Origin: an uncultured Prevotella sp.
Lineage (GTDB): Bacteria > Bacteroidota > Bacteroidia > Bacteroidales > Bacteroidaceae
Direction of reading: 5' to 3'
Assembly (NCBI GenBank): GCA_946614435.1
Contig: CAMOGW010000014.1
Coordinates: 1 to 62,751, forward strand
Length of the DNA: 62,751 nt
Part shown: one piece after another, positions 1 through 7,900 of the stretch
Layout: each line of letters starts with the position of its first letter
How positions within the stretch are numbered: the first letter of the stretch is position 1
Notes under the pieces: generated by a model
The model's database searches: none
What the model was told of the DNA's origin: nothing
Seen by the model: only the letters and a program-made list of their open reading frames with translations
Program-made: the position numbers and the translations under genes

Positions 1-411
1 AATCCTTAGACAAAAAATAACTTGGTAAATTCAATGGTTGAAGTTCCAGTTCCATATTTTGACTTTTCTAATGATTATTTCTTTTTCTGTCTAAGGATTT
101 TAGGATTTTAAGGATTTCGATACACTTGAATCTCTATCCATTTGCTAATCCTATCTTTTAAATCCTACAGACATAATTATTAATCCTTTAAATCCTAAAA
201 TCCTTAGACAAAAGTAATAAGTTCAATCCCCATCCTTTAAATCCTAAAATCCTTAGACAAAAACAATAAGTTCAATCCCCTATCCTTTAAATCCTAAAAT
301 CCTTAGACAAAAGCAATAAGTTCAATCCCCATCCTTTAAATCCTAAAATCCTTAGACAAAAGTAATAAGTTCAATCCCCATCCTTTAAATCCTAAAATCC
401 TTAGACAAAAA
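1..411. repeat. 49-bp tandem array with an inverted partner copy
   Basis: Four full units of 49-50 bases start at 183, 232, 282 and 331, and a fifth partial unit starts at 380. Each begins ATCCTTTAAATCC and contains AAAATCCTTAGACAAAA. Differences are single bases (agtaataag, acaataag, gcaataag). A degenerate copy in the opposite orientation (TGTCTAAGGATTTTAGG) lies near 88-117, and a further same-orientation fragment starts at base 1, cut by the window edge. The fifth unit runs into the aminotransferase gene and supplies its stop codon (TTA on the plus strand at 401-403). The unit is itself made of 7-8 base steps (aatcctt, aatccta, aatcctt). No spacers are present, so it is not a CRISPR. Apart from this array nothing gene-like is seen in 1-400. 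Confidence 0.9.
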
Positions 412-1573
412 CACTATTTATCCGCAGAAGCGCCTCCCGCATTTTCTCTTCCTTGGCACAGAGCGAGATGCGAATGTATCGCTCGCCGTTCGAGCCGAAG
501 ATGAAGCCGGGGGTGATGAACACACGGGCCTCGTGCAGCACGCGCTCAGTGAGTTCCTCCACATTATTATATTTATCAGGGATGCGTCCCCAAAGGAACA
601 TGCCCACCTGATTGGGGTCGTAGGTGCAACCGAGAACATCCATAATCTGCTCGGCATACTTCCTTCTGCGGGCATAGACGTTGATATTGAACTCCCGATG
701 CCACTCGTCCGAGTTGTTGTAAGCCTCGGCAGCAGCCAGCTGGATGCCACGGAACGTGCCGCTCTCTATGTTCGACTGCACTTTCAGAATCCATTGTATG
801 AACTGTGCGTTGGTGGCACACATGCCCACACGCCAGCCTGGCATGTTATGACTCTTCGACATCGAGTTGAACTCTATGCAGCAGTCCTTGGCCCCCGACA
901 CTTGCAGGATGCTGAGGTGCTCTTCGCTGAGGATGAAGCTATAGGGGTTGTCGTTGACGACAACGATGTGATGGTTGCGGGCAAACTGCACCACACGCTC
1001 GTAGGTAGCCATCATGGCACGTCCGCCGGTCGGCATGTTGGGATAGTTCATCCACATGAGCTTCACACGTGAGAGGTCCATCCTCTCCAACTGGTCGAAG
1101 TCGGGCTGCCAGCCGTTATCCTCGCGCAAGTCGTAGTTCACGACCTGAGCTCCCAGAATCTTCGACAGCGACGTATAGGTGGGATAGCCGGGATTGGGCA
1201 CCAGCACATGATCACCAGGATTCACAAAGGCCAGTGTCGCATGCAGGATGCCTTCCTTCGAGCCTATCAGCGGCAGCAGCTCGCTCTTAGCATCAAGGTC
1301 CACGCCGTACCACCGCTTATAGAAGCCGGCCATAGCCGAGCGTAGCTCAGGTGTTCCCTGTGTGGGCTGATAGCCGTGTGCATCAGGCTCATGAGCCACT
1401 TCGCACAGTTTGTTGATGGTCTGTTCCGACGGCGGCATGTCAGGACTGCCTATCGCCAGCGAGATGATGTCCTTTCCCTCGGCATTCAGTTGTGCCACCT
1501 CCTTCAGTTTGCGGCTGAAGTAATATTCGCTTACGTGCGAAAGTCTTTCAGCAGGTTGTATTTCACTATTCAT
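401..1573 (-). CDS. Class I/II PLP-dependent aminotransferase, probably for aromatic amino acids
   Basis: A fold-type I aminotransferase of about 390 residues, expected to move an amino group between an amino acid and a 2-oxo acid in the cytoplasm. Visible motifs: the substrate/PLP segment YPNMPTG near residue 177, NDNPY near 207, and the Schiff-base lysine in SMSKSHNMPGWR (Lys about 240). The ATG at 1571-1573 is chosen; the longer frame begins with TTG. It follows pheA on the same strand with a gap of about 70 bases, so a role in the last step of phenylalanine (or tyrosine) synthesis is the best inference, and it would share the attenuator upstream of pheA. Oddity: the last residues and the stop codon lie inside a tandem repeat unit, so the natural C-terminus has probably been replaced. 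An LL-diaminopimelate or alanine aminotransferase role cannot be excluded. Confidence 0.9.
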   Translation of the reverse strand: MNSEIQPAERLSHVSEYYFSRKLKEVAQLNAEGKDIISLAIGSPDMPPSEQTINKLCEVAHEPDAHGYQPTQGTPELRSAMAGFYKRWYGVDLDAKSELLPLIGSKEGILHATLAFVNPGDHVLVPNPGYPTYTSLSKILGAQVVNYDLREDNGWQPDFDQLERMDLSRVKLMWMNYPNMPTGGRAMMATYERVVQFARNHHIVVVNDNPYSFILSEEHLSILQVSGAKDCCIEFNSMSKSHNMPGWRVGMCATNAQFIQWILKVQSNIESGTFRGIQLAAAEAYNNSDEWHREFNINVYARRRKYAEQIMDVLGCTYDPNQVGMFLWGRIPDKYNNVEELTERVLHEARVFITPGFIFGSNGERYIRISLCAKEEKMREALLRINSVFV

Positions 1574-1604
1574 AATTCTCAATGTTAGTTATTCAATATC
1601 CCAC

Positions 1605-1653
1605 GTTCACCGTTCAATGTTCAATGCTCAATGTTCAATGTTCAACGTCCAAC
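1605..1653. repeat. Seven 7-base repeats (GTTCAAT type) across the pheA stop codon
   Basis: Seven consecutive heptamers: gttcacc, gttcaat, gttcaat, gctcaat, gttcaat, gttcaac, gtccaac. The array lies between pheA and the aminotransferase and overlaps the 3' end of pheA. The pheA stop codon (TCA on the plus strand, 1642-1644) and the codons just before it fall within the last two units. Confidence 0.9.
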
Positions 1654-2472
1654 ATACTCTCCCAATATCTTCATCTCCTTTGTCAGCGGTATGATGGCGT
1701 CGATGGCCTGACGGTACCGTGTGAACGAGGAGAAGATCACATCCACGTAGAACAGATATTCCCATTCGCGCCCGATAATGGGCAGCGACTGAATCTTCGT
1801 GAGGTTAATCTTATAGAATGAGAGGATGGCCAGCACAGCCGAGAGGCTTCCTTCCTCGTGTGGAAGCGAGAAGACGATGCTCGACTTGTTCGACTCGGTG
1901 AGCGGACGCAGCATGTCGGCTTTCTGTGGGGCTGAGCACACCAAGAATCGCGTGAAGTTGTGCTTGTTGTCCTCGATGTTGTTCTCCAGCACCTTCAGTC
2001 CGTAGAGCTTGGCAGCCTCAGCATGGCAGATGGCGGCCCATCCGTGGTGTTGTCCCTCGGCTATCATCTTGGCTGAGCCAGCCGTGTCCTCGCCCTCCAC
2101 GACGCGCAACTGCGGATGGTGCTCCAGATAGTGACGGGTCTGCATGAGTGCCACGGGATGCGAGTGCACCTCAGTAATAGTGTCCCAGTCATCGTCGGGC
2201 AAGCAGCAGATGCAGTGAGTGATGTGCAGCTTGTGCTCCCCCACCACACTTGTGCCGCTGTCGCGCAACAGCTCGTAGTTGTGCAGCAGACTTCCGGCTA
2301 TGGTGTTCTCGATGGCGGCCATCGCAATCACCGTGGGGTCTTGTCTCACGGCCTCATACACCTGTTCGAACGTGGCACAGCACTGTAGCTGTATCTGCTC
2401 CCCCTTGAAATACTCATGAGCGGCAATGTCGTGGAACGACCCTATCTCACCCTGTATGGCTATTCTTTTCAT
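1642..2472 (-). CDS. pheA: Prephenate dehydratase
   Basis: Monofunctional prephenate dehydratase of about 276 residues, converting prephenate to phenylpyruvate. The catalytic domain starts MKRIAIQGEIGS and carries the hallmark TRF triad in KHNFTRFLV near residue 175; a C-terminal ACT domain follows (SLPHEEGSLSAVL, then KIQSLPIIGREWEYLF). The ATG at 2470-2472 is preferred over the upstream ATG at 2488-2490, because GAGGAG lies about 12 bases before it and overlaps the upstream ATG. In the ACT domain the ESRP motif that in characterised enzymes contributes to phenylalanine binding reads QSLP, so feedback inhibition may differ. It is the first structural gene behind the leader-peptide attenuator and is followed by the aminotransferase. 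Its stop codon lies in a heptamer repeat. Confidence 0.95.
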   Translation of the reverse strand: MKRIAIQGEIGSFHDIAAHEYFKGEQIQLQCCATFEQVYEAVRQDPTVIAMAAIENTIAGSLLHNYELLRDSGTSVVGEHKLHITHCICCLPDDDWDTITEVHSHPVALMQTRHYLEHHPQLRVVEGEDTAGSAKMIAEGQHHGWAAICHAEAAKLYGLKVLENNIEDNKHNFTRFLVCSAPQKADMLRPLTESNKSSIVFSLPHEEGSLSAVLAILSFYKINLTKIQSLPIIGREWEYLFYVDVIFSSFTRYRQAIDAIIPLTKEMKILGEYVGR

Positions 2473-2490
2473 TTGTAAAAGTCTCCTCAT

Positions 2491-2530
2491 TAAAAAAGCC
2501 CCACTTTCACTTGTTCGTGAAGCGGAGCCT
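2491..2530 (-). terminator. Attenuator terminator hairpin in the pheA leader
   Basis: Read on the minus strand, GCTCCGCTTCAC, a six-base loop GAACAA and GTGAAAGTGGGGC form a strong stem followed by TTTTTT. It sits between the leader peptide and pheA, about 20 bases before the chosen pheA start, which is the position of an attenuator and not of an end-of-operon terminator. Its 5' arm (CCGCTTCAC, plus-strand 2517-2525) can pair instead with the upstream GTGAAGCGG. Confidence 0.9.
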
Positions 2531-2586
2531 TATTTCATTTTTCAATCTTCATTTTTTAATTTCTTACATACAGCCTACCGCTTCAC
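2517..2586 (-). promoter_or_regulatory. Antiterminator alternative to the pheA attenuator
   Basis: Minus-strand GTGAAGCGG (plus-strand 2578-2586), inside the end of the leader ORF, is a perfect 9-base complement of CCGCTTCAC (plus-strand 2517-2525), the 5' arm of the terminator. The two structures exclude each other. The GTGAAGCGG segment begins 10 bases after the last Phe codon of the run and ends 15 bases before the leader stop codon's final base. A ribosome stalled on the Phe/Tyr codons would leave it free to pair, while one that reaches the stop codon would mask it. Confidence 0.85.
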
Positions 2587-2641
2587 AATTCCTTGTAAAG
2601 TAAAAGTAAAAGCCGTAATAAAATGAATTCTGATTCATCAT
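2564..2641 (-). CDS. Phe/Tyr-rich leader peptide of the pheA attenuator
   Basis: A 25-codon ORF with two start ATGs in tandem and a TAA stop. Residues 7-15 read FYYGFYFYF: four Phe and four Tyr in nine codons. This is the arrangement of a classical ribosome-stalling leader peptide (as in enterobacterial pheL), but its codons would sense both aromatic amino acids. It starts about 23 bases downstream of the predicted transcription start and ends about 34 bases before the terminator stem. No clear Shine-Dalgarno is seen, which is common in Bacteroidota. The peptide itself is expected to have no function apart from its translation. Confidence 0.88.
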   Translation of the reverse strand: MMNQNSFYYGFYFYFTRNCEAVGCM

Positions 2642-2671
2642 GACTGTATGTTTGTTTTTATATTTTCATTG

Positions 2672-2703
2672 CAAAAGTAGCACTTTTCCGCGAATCTCAC
2701 AAA
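2672..2703 (-). promoter_or_regulatory. Bacteroidota sigma-A promoter of the pheA unit
   Basis: On the minus strand TTTG (plus 2700-2703), a 20-base spacer and TACTTTTG (plus 2672-2679) match the TTTG-N19/20-TAnnTTTG consensus. It lies just upstream of the leader peptide. Confidence 0.85.
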
Positions 2704-2771
2704 TAATTTGTAAGTTTTTTACGTCTTTTGCTTACTTTTTTATATTTACTCGTCAATTTTGCTTACTTCTC

Positions 2772-3548
2772 TTACAGTCCGAAGGGATTCATGTTCGAGT
2801 AGGCACGCTTCACCTGTTGTTCCACGCCTTCGGCCTGGAAGTCGCCCGTGACGTTGTCCAGCAGGAAAGGATTCACCTCCAGTGCTTTCTTCAGCAGGTC
2901 AGCCGCAGTCCTGTCATCGCCTTTGGCACGTGCCACCTGCGAGGCCAGCATCAGCACATCTTCCTGTTCGCCCACATGCTCCATGAGCCAGTCGGCATCC
3001 TCACCAGCCCCGTTTACGTCGCCCATTCCGAGCAATGTCTGTGCGCGCAGCAGTCGGGCATCGGCCAACTCGTCGTCCAAGGCAATGGCCTTGGTCAGTC
3101 GGGCAATGCCATTGATAAGGTCGCCCTGCTTCAGTGCGCTTTGTGCATACTGATAGTAGCCTTGTGCCGACTCACCGTTGATGGCAATAGCCTGCTCGGC
3201 AGCAGCCGACATGCCTTCGTAGTCCTCTTTCATGTAGCACACGTGTGCCTTTTGCAGACAGAGCGCCTCATTCTCAGGCTCGGCCTGAATTAGCAGATCC
3301 AGCTGTTCCAGTGCTTCATCCAGCCGGTCCAACCTGATGAAGGTACGCGCCAGATAGTCGTGCACCTCCAGATCGTCTTTCACTTTCAGTGCCTCTTCGA
3401 AGCAGCGGACGGCGTAGTCCCACTGCCCCATCTTCATGGCTTTCACGCCATCATATTTCATGAGGTCGAACTTCTTGCGCTCGGTCTCTCTCTTCTCTTC
3501 CTCAGGGCTCTGCTCCTCGCCCCCGAACAATGCTTTCAAGAATCCCAT
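2772..3548 (-). CDS. Tetratricopeptide (TPR) repeat protein
   Basis: 258 residues with no signal peptide. After a charged N-terminus (GFLKALFGGEEQ, then KRETERKK) it consists of about five TPR-like helix pairs, for example VKAMKMGQWDYAVRCFEEAL, ARTFIRLDRLDEALEQLDLL and ALKQGDLINGIARLTKAI. TPR arrays mediate protein-protein contacts; the partner is unknown. It lies 21 bases downstream of the Rpn-like nuclease gene on the same strand and has no obvious promoter of its own in that gap, so it is probably co-transcribed. The family is typical of Bacteroidales cytoplasmic scaffold proteins and a specific role cannot be assigned. Confidence 0.85.
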   Translation of the reverse strand: MGFLKALFGGEEQSPEEEKRETERKKFDLMKYDGVKAMKMGQWDYAVRCFEEALKVKDDLEVHDYLARTFIRLDRLDEALEQLDLLIQAEPENEALCLQKAHVCYMKEDYEGMSAAAEQAIAINGESAQGYYQYAQSALKQGDLINGIARLTKAIALDDELADARLLRAQTLLGMGDVNGAGEDADWLMEHVGEQEDVLMLASQVARAKGDDRTAADLLKKALEVNPFLLDNVTGDFQAEGVEQQVKRAYSNMNPFGL

Positions 3549-3569
3549 TGGATAGTCGTTTTTTTATTG

Positions 3570-4559
3570 TTAATCAAGATTCAATTTTACTATTTCTTCT
3601 ACCGAAAGTCCTGTCACTGTAGCTATCTGCTGCACTGGCATTCCCATTCCTTTCAAAGACTGTGCTATCGCCATCGCCTTACTATGCTCACCTTCAGCAC
3701 GACCTTCAGCACGACCTTCAGCCAGTCCTTTCTCGCGACCTTCGGCCAATCCTTTCTCGCGGCCTTCAGCCAGTCCTTTCTCGCGGCCTTCAGCCAGTCC
3801 TTTCTCGCGGCCTTCTTCCAATCCTTCCAGACGTGCATTTCCCAGAACATCATTCTGGATCATAATGGCATTCAGGTGCTCGTCGTAAGCATAGCGTTCA
3901 GCCTTGTCCAGCATCATGTATTGCAGTTTCTTTCGTGCTTCCTGCAAGCCAGGTGCCGTAGTATCGTCTTTTATATGACCGTTTTTCAGGTAGTCCAGCC
4001 ATTCGTCAAGAGGGGTCTTAGCCACTTGGTCGAACTCATTCACGCGAATAATGAAATATTCGGGGAACACCTCTTCTGATGTGCGCATACGTATCACGCC
4101 GTTCTCCTTGGCACTGATGCGCAGCGTGTCGTGGGTGTGTACTCCGGTAAACACGTTCTGTCCGTGGTACAGATAGTCGGCTCCCTTTCCCAGATCAAAG
4201 TAAATGATGTTGATGGAATACACCTTTTTTATTTCACTATAGGTGTTTCCCAGATTGATGTGTTCCGTGATGGCCTTTGCGGTTCCATAGAGGATACGCT
4301 CCAAATAGTAGAGCTCCCTTGTCAACTGTATCTCTACAAGGAAGATTTGTCCCTTGTCATTTTTGGCCTTGATATCTACACGATTAAACTTGTCGTCAGC
4401 ACTTTCCTGATTGCCTTCGCTCTCCAGCAGTTCAACGATGGTCACTTTCTCATTCAGGAGCACCGTGATGAGCCCTTCGAGCACGTCGAAGTTAGCCTTG
4501 TTGCGAAGCATGCGCTTCACAGCCCAGTCAAATCGGACATATCTGTTATCTGCATTCAT
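3570..4559 (-). CDS. Rpn-family PD-(D/E)XK nuclease / putative transposase
   Basis: 329 residues. The first 110 match the recombination-promoting nuclease fold: VRFDWAVKRML at the start, then FNRVDIKAK and the strand FLVEIQLT, giving the D...ExQ variant of the PD-(D/E)XK site. Characterised Rpn proteins are DNA endonucleases that raise recombination independently of RecA. The C-terminal part carries GLAEGREK repeats encoded by 24-base DNA repeats (3715-3810), then a short helical end (GMPVQQIATVTGLSVEEIVKL) seen also in the truncated relative at 38.9 kb. It is not flanked by recognisable transposon ends. Repeat-number change would keep frame and alter only the tail length. Confidence 0.88.
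   Translation of the reverse strand: MNADNRYVRFDWAVKRMLRNKANFDVLEGLITVLLNEKVTIVELLESEGNQESADDKFNRVDIKAKNDKGQIFLVEIQLTRELYYLERILYGTAKAITEHINLGNTYSEIKKVYSINIIYFDLGKGADYLYHGQNVFTGVHTHDTLRISAKENGVIRMRTSEEVFPEYFIIRVNEFDQVAKTPLDEWLDYLKNGHIKDDTTAPGLQEARKKLQYMMLDKAERYAYDEHLNAIMIQNDVLGNARLEGLEEGREKGLAEGREKGLAEGREKGLAEGREKGLAEGRAEGRAEGEHSKAMAIAQSLKGMGMPVQQIATVTGLSVEEIVKLNLD
3715..3810 (-). repeat. 24-bp in-frame repeats in the Rpn-like gene
   Basis: Four 24-base units (start CCTTCAGCCAGTCC, end TCTCGCG plus one base) with a degenerate fifth unit. They encode eight-residue steps GLAEGREK. The divergent GRAE steps just downstream in the protein are a decayed version. The length is a multiple of three, so copy-number change would be silent for frame. 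Confidence 0.88.
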
Positions 4560-4587
4560 ATCACTACACGTTAATCATTTATTGCTG

Positions 4588-4618
4588 CAAAGATACAAAT
4601 AATACTTGAACCGACAAA
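4588..4618 (-). promoter_or_regulatory. Promoter of the Rpn-like gene and TPR gene
   Basis: Minus-strand TTTG (plus 4615-4618), 19-base spacer, TATCTTTG (plus 4588-4595), ending 29 bases before the start codon. It lies directly after the terminator of the upstream unit. Confidence 0.8.
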
Positions 4619-4625
4619 GAAATGC

Positions 4626-4662
4626 AAAAAAAAGCTGCCACCGTTTGGGGGTAGCAGCTTTT
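4626..4662 (-). terminator. Rho-independent terminator after the second giant-protein unit
   Basis: On the minus strand GCTGCTACC, a loop and GGTGGCAGC are followed by eight T residues. It closes the unit containing the 1404-residue protein and the small acidic protein. Confidence 0.9.
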
Positions 4663-4673
4663 TGTCGTGATTC

Positions 4674-4856
4674 TTATTGATCATCTTCTTCATCTTCTTC
4701 ATCGTCCCAAACATCGTTGTGACGACGAGATTCCACTTTGTCAGCATCAACCTCTTCAGTATCATCAACTATGACATCAGGGGTCGAGGTAGCAATCATT
4801 GTTGTCAAGGTCACTTTTATCACCTGGCAATTAGGCATCATATATATCTTTTTCAT
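4674..4856 (-). CDS. Small acidic MKKxYMxP protein (copy B)
   Basis: 60 residues, function unknown. It starts MKKIYMMPNCQVIKV, has a Thr/Ser-rich middle (TMIATS), and ends with an Arg-Arg and a very acidic tail (VWDDEEDEEDDQ). It aligns with the 58-residue protein at 9541-9717: MKKxYMxP start, a V-rich strand, then R, W and an Asp/Glu tail. Each copy lies just downstream of a giant secreted Ig-like protein and before a terminator; here the gap is 69 bases. There is no signal peptide or transmembrane helix, so a cytoplasmic location is likely. Many short MKKxYxxP proteins of this kind occur in Prevotella genomes to my recollection, without a known role. Confidence 0.75.
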   Translation of the reverse strand: MKKIYMMPNCQVIKVTLTTMIATSTPDVIVDDTEEVDADKVESRRHNDVWDDEEDEEDDQ

Positions 4857-4925
4857 TGTTGCTTCTTATTAGAGTTTAACACGAATTTCACGAATTGACG
4901 GAACGACAAATTCTTGATTCCATCA

Positions 4926-7900
4926 CTACTTCATCACGACTTTTTTGCCATTCTTGATGTAGAGTCCCTTAGTAGGCTGAGCCACCTTGCGGCCTTGCAA
5001 GTCGTAGATTGTATCTGCACCTTTGCTGAGGGCTGGATTGAGGCTTTCAATGCCTGTTGTCTGTCCATCCTCGAACACGAAGGTCAGTTCACGAGCTCCG
5101 GCAGGAATCGCGCTTGCAGGCAGCAGAGCCTTTCCTGCAGGAACGGTACCAGCATTTATCTTCACGAACTTGTTGCCAGAGAGACCGAAGTACTCATCGT
5201 CAGTAACATAAGTGGGAGCAGTGGTTCCATAGAGCAGGTTGCCGTCAAGCATTGTTGAAGCATCTTTACTTGCCAGTGTCACTGTGGCATCAGCTTCACC
5301 CTTCAACAGGATGCCCTGACCGCCCTTGATAGCGCCAGTAATCTTCTCGAAGGTGATGGTCTCGCCACTGATTGCCTTTATCTGCCAAGCGGTGTAACCG
5401 TTAGTGGTTGTGAAGTCCAGAGGATACTGTGAGCAGAAGGTGGCGTAGCCAGAGGCGTTGAGCTTAGCAGTAATGGCGGCATCTTCCTTGGTAACAACTA
5501 CATCATCAAGGAAGCCACGTTTCATCGTGAATGTAATAGAGACACTTCCTGTGGCCTCAGTTATGTTTACAGTATAACTATTCCACACGCCATTCGCCAA
5601 GGTTACTTCGACATCACCGCTAAGAGTCGCACCTTCAGCAGAAACTTGAATTGTATTTGTACTAGTGTCTCCCCAGCCTGCTGCAGAGAATGTCAATGTA
5701 GCACTCCCACTCAAAGTAATATTACTAGTTTCAACACTTCCAGTGGCTTTTCCTGTTCCTAACTTAATACACTGAGATGCACCGTTGCTACCAATTGTTG
5801 TCCATTCCTCATCAAGATTTCCTGTTGTAGAAGATGTACCCACATTACCAGTGAATTCACCATCACGTCCACCACTTCCTTCGCATTTATCAAATGTCTC
5901 ATTGAATAATATTACAGAAGATACTGCAGCCTCAGTACTTCCCTCGGGAGCAGTAACCGTCAGTGTGTACTGCACGTTTTCAGCTGCGTTAAAGGTAGCT
6001 GTTTCAGGAGCGCTGATGGTGATGACTGCTATACCCACTGCCTTCGGAGTGAAGGTGATGGCGCTGGCACCAATCTCAACGTCAGCGATAGCGGCATTGT
6101 CGATAGTGTAACTCAACTCACCATTGTAGCCGTCTGTGATAACGAAGTCAACATTCTTTGGTGTACCATAAACGGTAGAGCCGCTGGCGTCGTCAATGGC
6201 AATCTCTGTATTGGTCTTCACATCTGCCTCAACAGTTACTTCGAAGTTAGCCACAACAGGCTTGTAGAGGTTGGTATTGCTGGGAGTAGCGGTCACAGTC
6301 ACGGTAACGGTACCTACAGCCAGAGCCGCATACTCACCGTTTTCAACCATCAGCACATTGTCGTCGCTCGAAGCGAAGCTGAATGTCACGCCCTCGTCAG
6401 CCTTCACAGGATTGGTAACACTGAGTGTACCTACGTCATCCACCTTCAATGTCTCAATATTGATAGCAGGGATGGTGGTAGCAGCCTCACGAGTGTCCTG
6501 AACGGTAACGTTGATGGTAATCTCGCCAGCCTTGTAGCTCAGAGTGGCAGCCTGCGATACGGTAACAGTTGTTGTTCCTACCTTCAGGGCAGAAATCAGT
6601 TCATCAGCATTCTCTATGACAGTTTCGTCGGCAACAGTATAGGTGATGGCACCTGTAGAAGACGTGGTGAAATAATCCGTGAGAGTGGCCACTGTATTGC
6701 CGTTCTTGAAATCCAGCGTGATGTCGCCCTTCTTAGTCAGGTCAGAAGCAGAATTCTCAGTGCGAGAGACGAGCTGGTTATCTTGTTCGAACTCGTAAGT
6801 AGAGTTATATTTTTTCAGATTACCATAGATTACTACCACATCGCCCACCTGAATATCATCTTCAGAAGTGAAGTTTTCTCCATTGTAGCTCTTACCGCGA
6901 TAAGCCTGCAACTGAGCTTTCTCTGTAGTTCCGTCAACAGAGATATTGTAGCTTATATTGCCATACTGAGAATTGTAAGCAGTTACAATCTTGGAAACAA
7001 TACCTGTTGCATATACACCTGTAACACCAACACTATTGTCAATAGCTTCAATAGCCTGAGCCACAGTGTAGGGGTTGTTCTTTGTACCTGGAACTTTGCT
7101 GTCAGTAACTGTAATGGTCTTAGTAGCGGTAGCTTCTGCAAAGTCGTCATTGCCAGCGTAGGTAGCAGTGAAGGTCACCGTACCACGAGACTTAATAGTT
7201 ACTGCGCCAGTCTCCGCATTGATAGTAGCCACAGCAGCGTTATTGCCCGACCAAGTAACGGTAGCGCCATCAACAGCAGTTTCGTTATAAGTAACAGCAG
7301 CAGTCAGTGTACCAGCCGGAACGTCTGTCTCGCCATTAAGGTCAAGTGTCAAGTCACCGCTGATAGCAACGGTTGGCTCAGCCAGATTCTTAGTTACTAT
7401 AGCTGTAGCTATATTGCTTTCATCGTTACCCTTAGTAGCCTTAGCATGGATAGTGGTAGTAGCCGTGATGGTCAGAGCTTCCGAATAGTCGTTCCAGTTC
7501 TCGCCATCGAAGCTATACTTAATTGTAGCACCTTCAGTTGCGCAGGTGATTGTAGCAGTTGTAGAGAACAGGAAAGGATTCTCGGCAAAGGTAATGACAG
7601 GGCGCTCAACGGCAGCTGCAACAGGTGAACTAAAGTAATAAGTCGTGGAACTTGCTATAGAAGTTTTCTTGAAAAGGCGAGGTGCATCACCAGTTGAAGA
7701 GCCATAAGATGCCCAACCATAAGAACCATTATTTCTTAACGTTTTATTCTTATTAGCAGAAGCCATTCCAACATTCTCTATAACGAAACCATTAGAATAT
7801 GTAATAGTCCATTTGGCGAAATCTTCTGAGTCACTGTCGACTAATTTTCCCTGATTATTGCTTCCAGTAGCAGAAGCGAAACTGTTTTCATACTTTATGC

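Noticed and set aside
3570..4559. Insertion sequence around the Rpn-like gene
   Set aside because: No terminal inverted repeats or target-site duplications were found; it has a normal promoter and a downstream partner gene.
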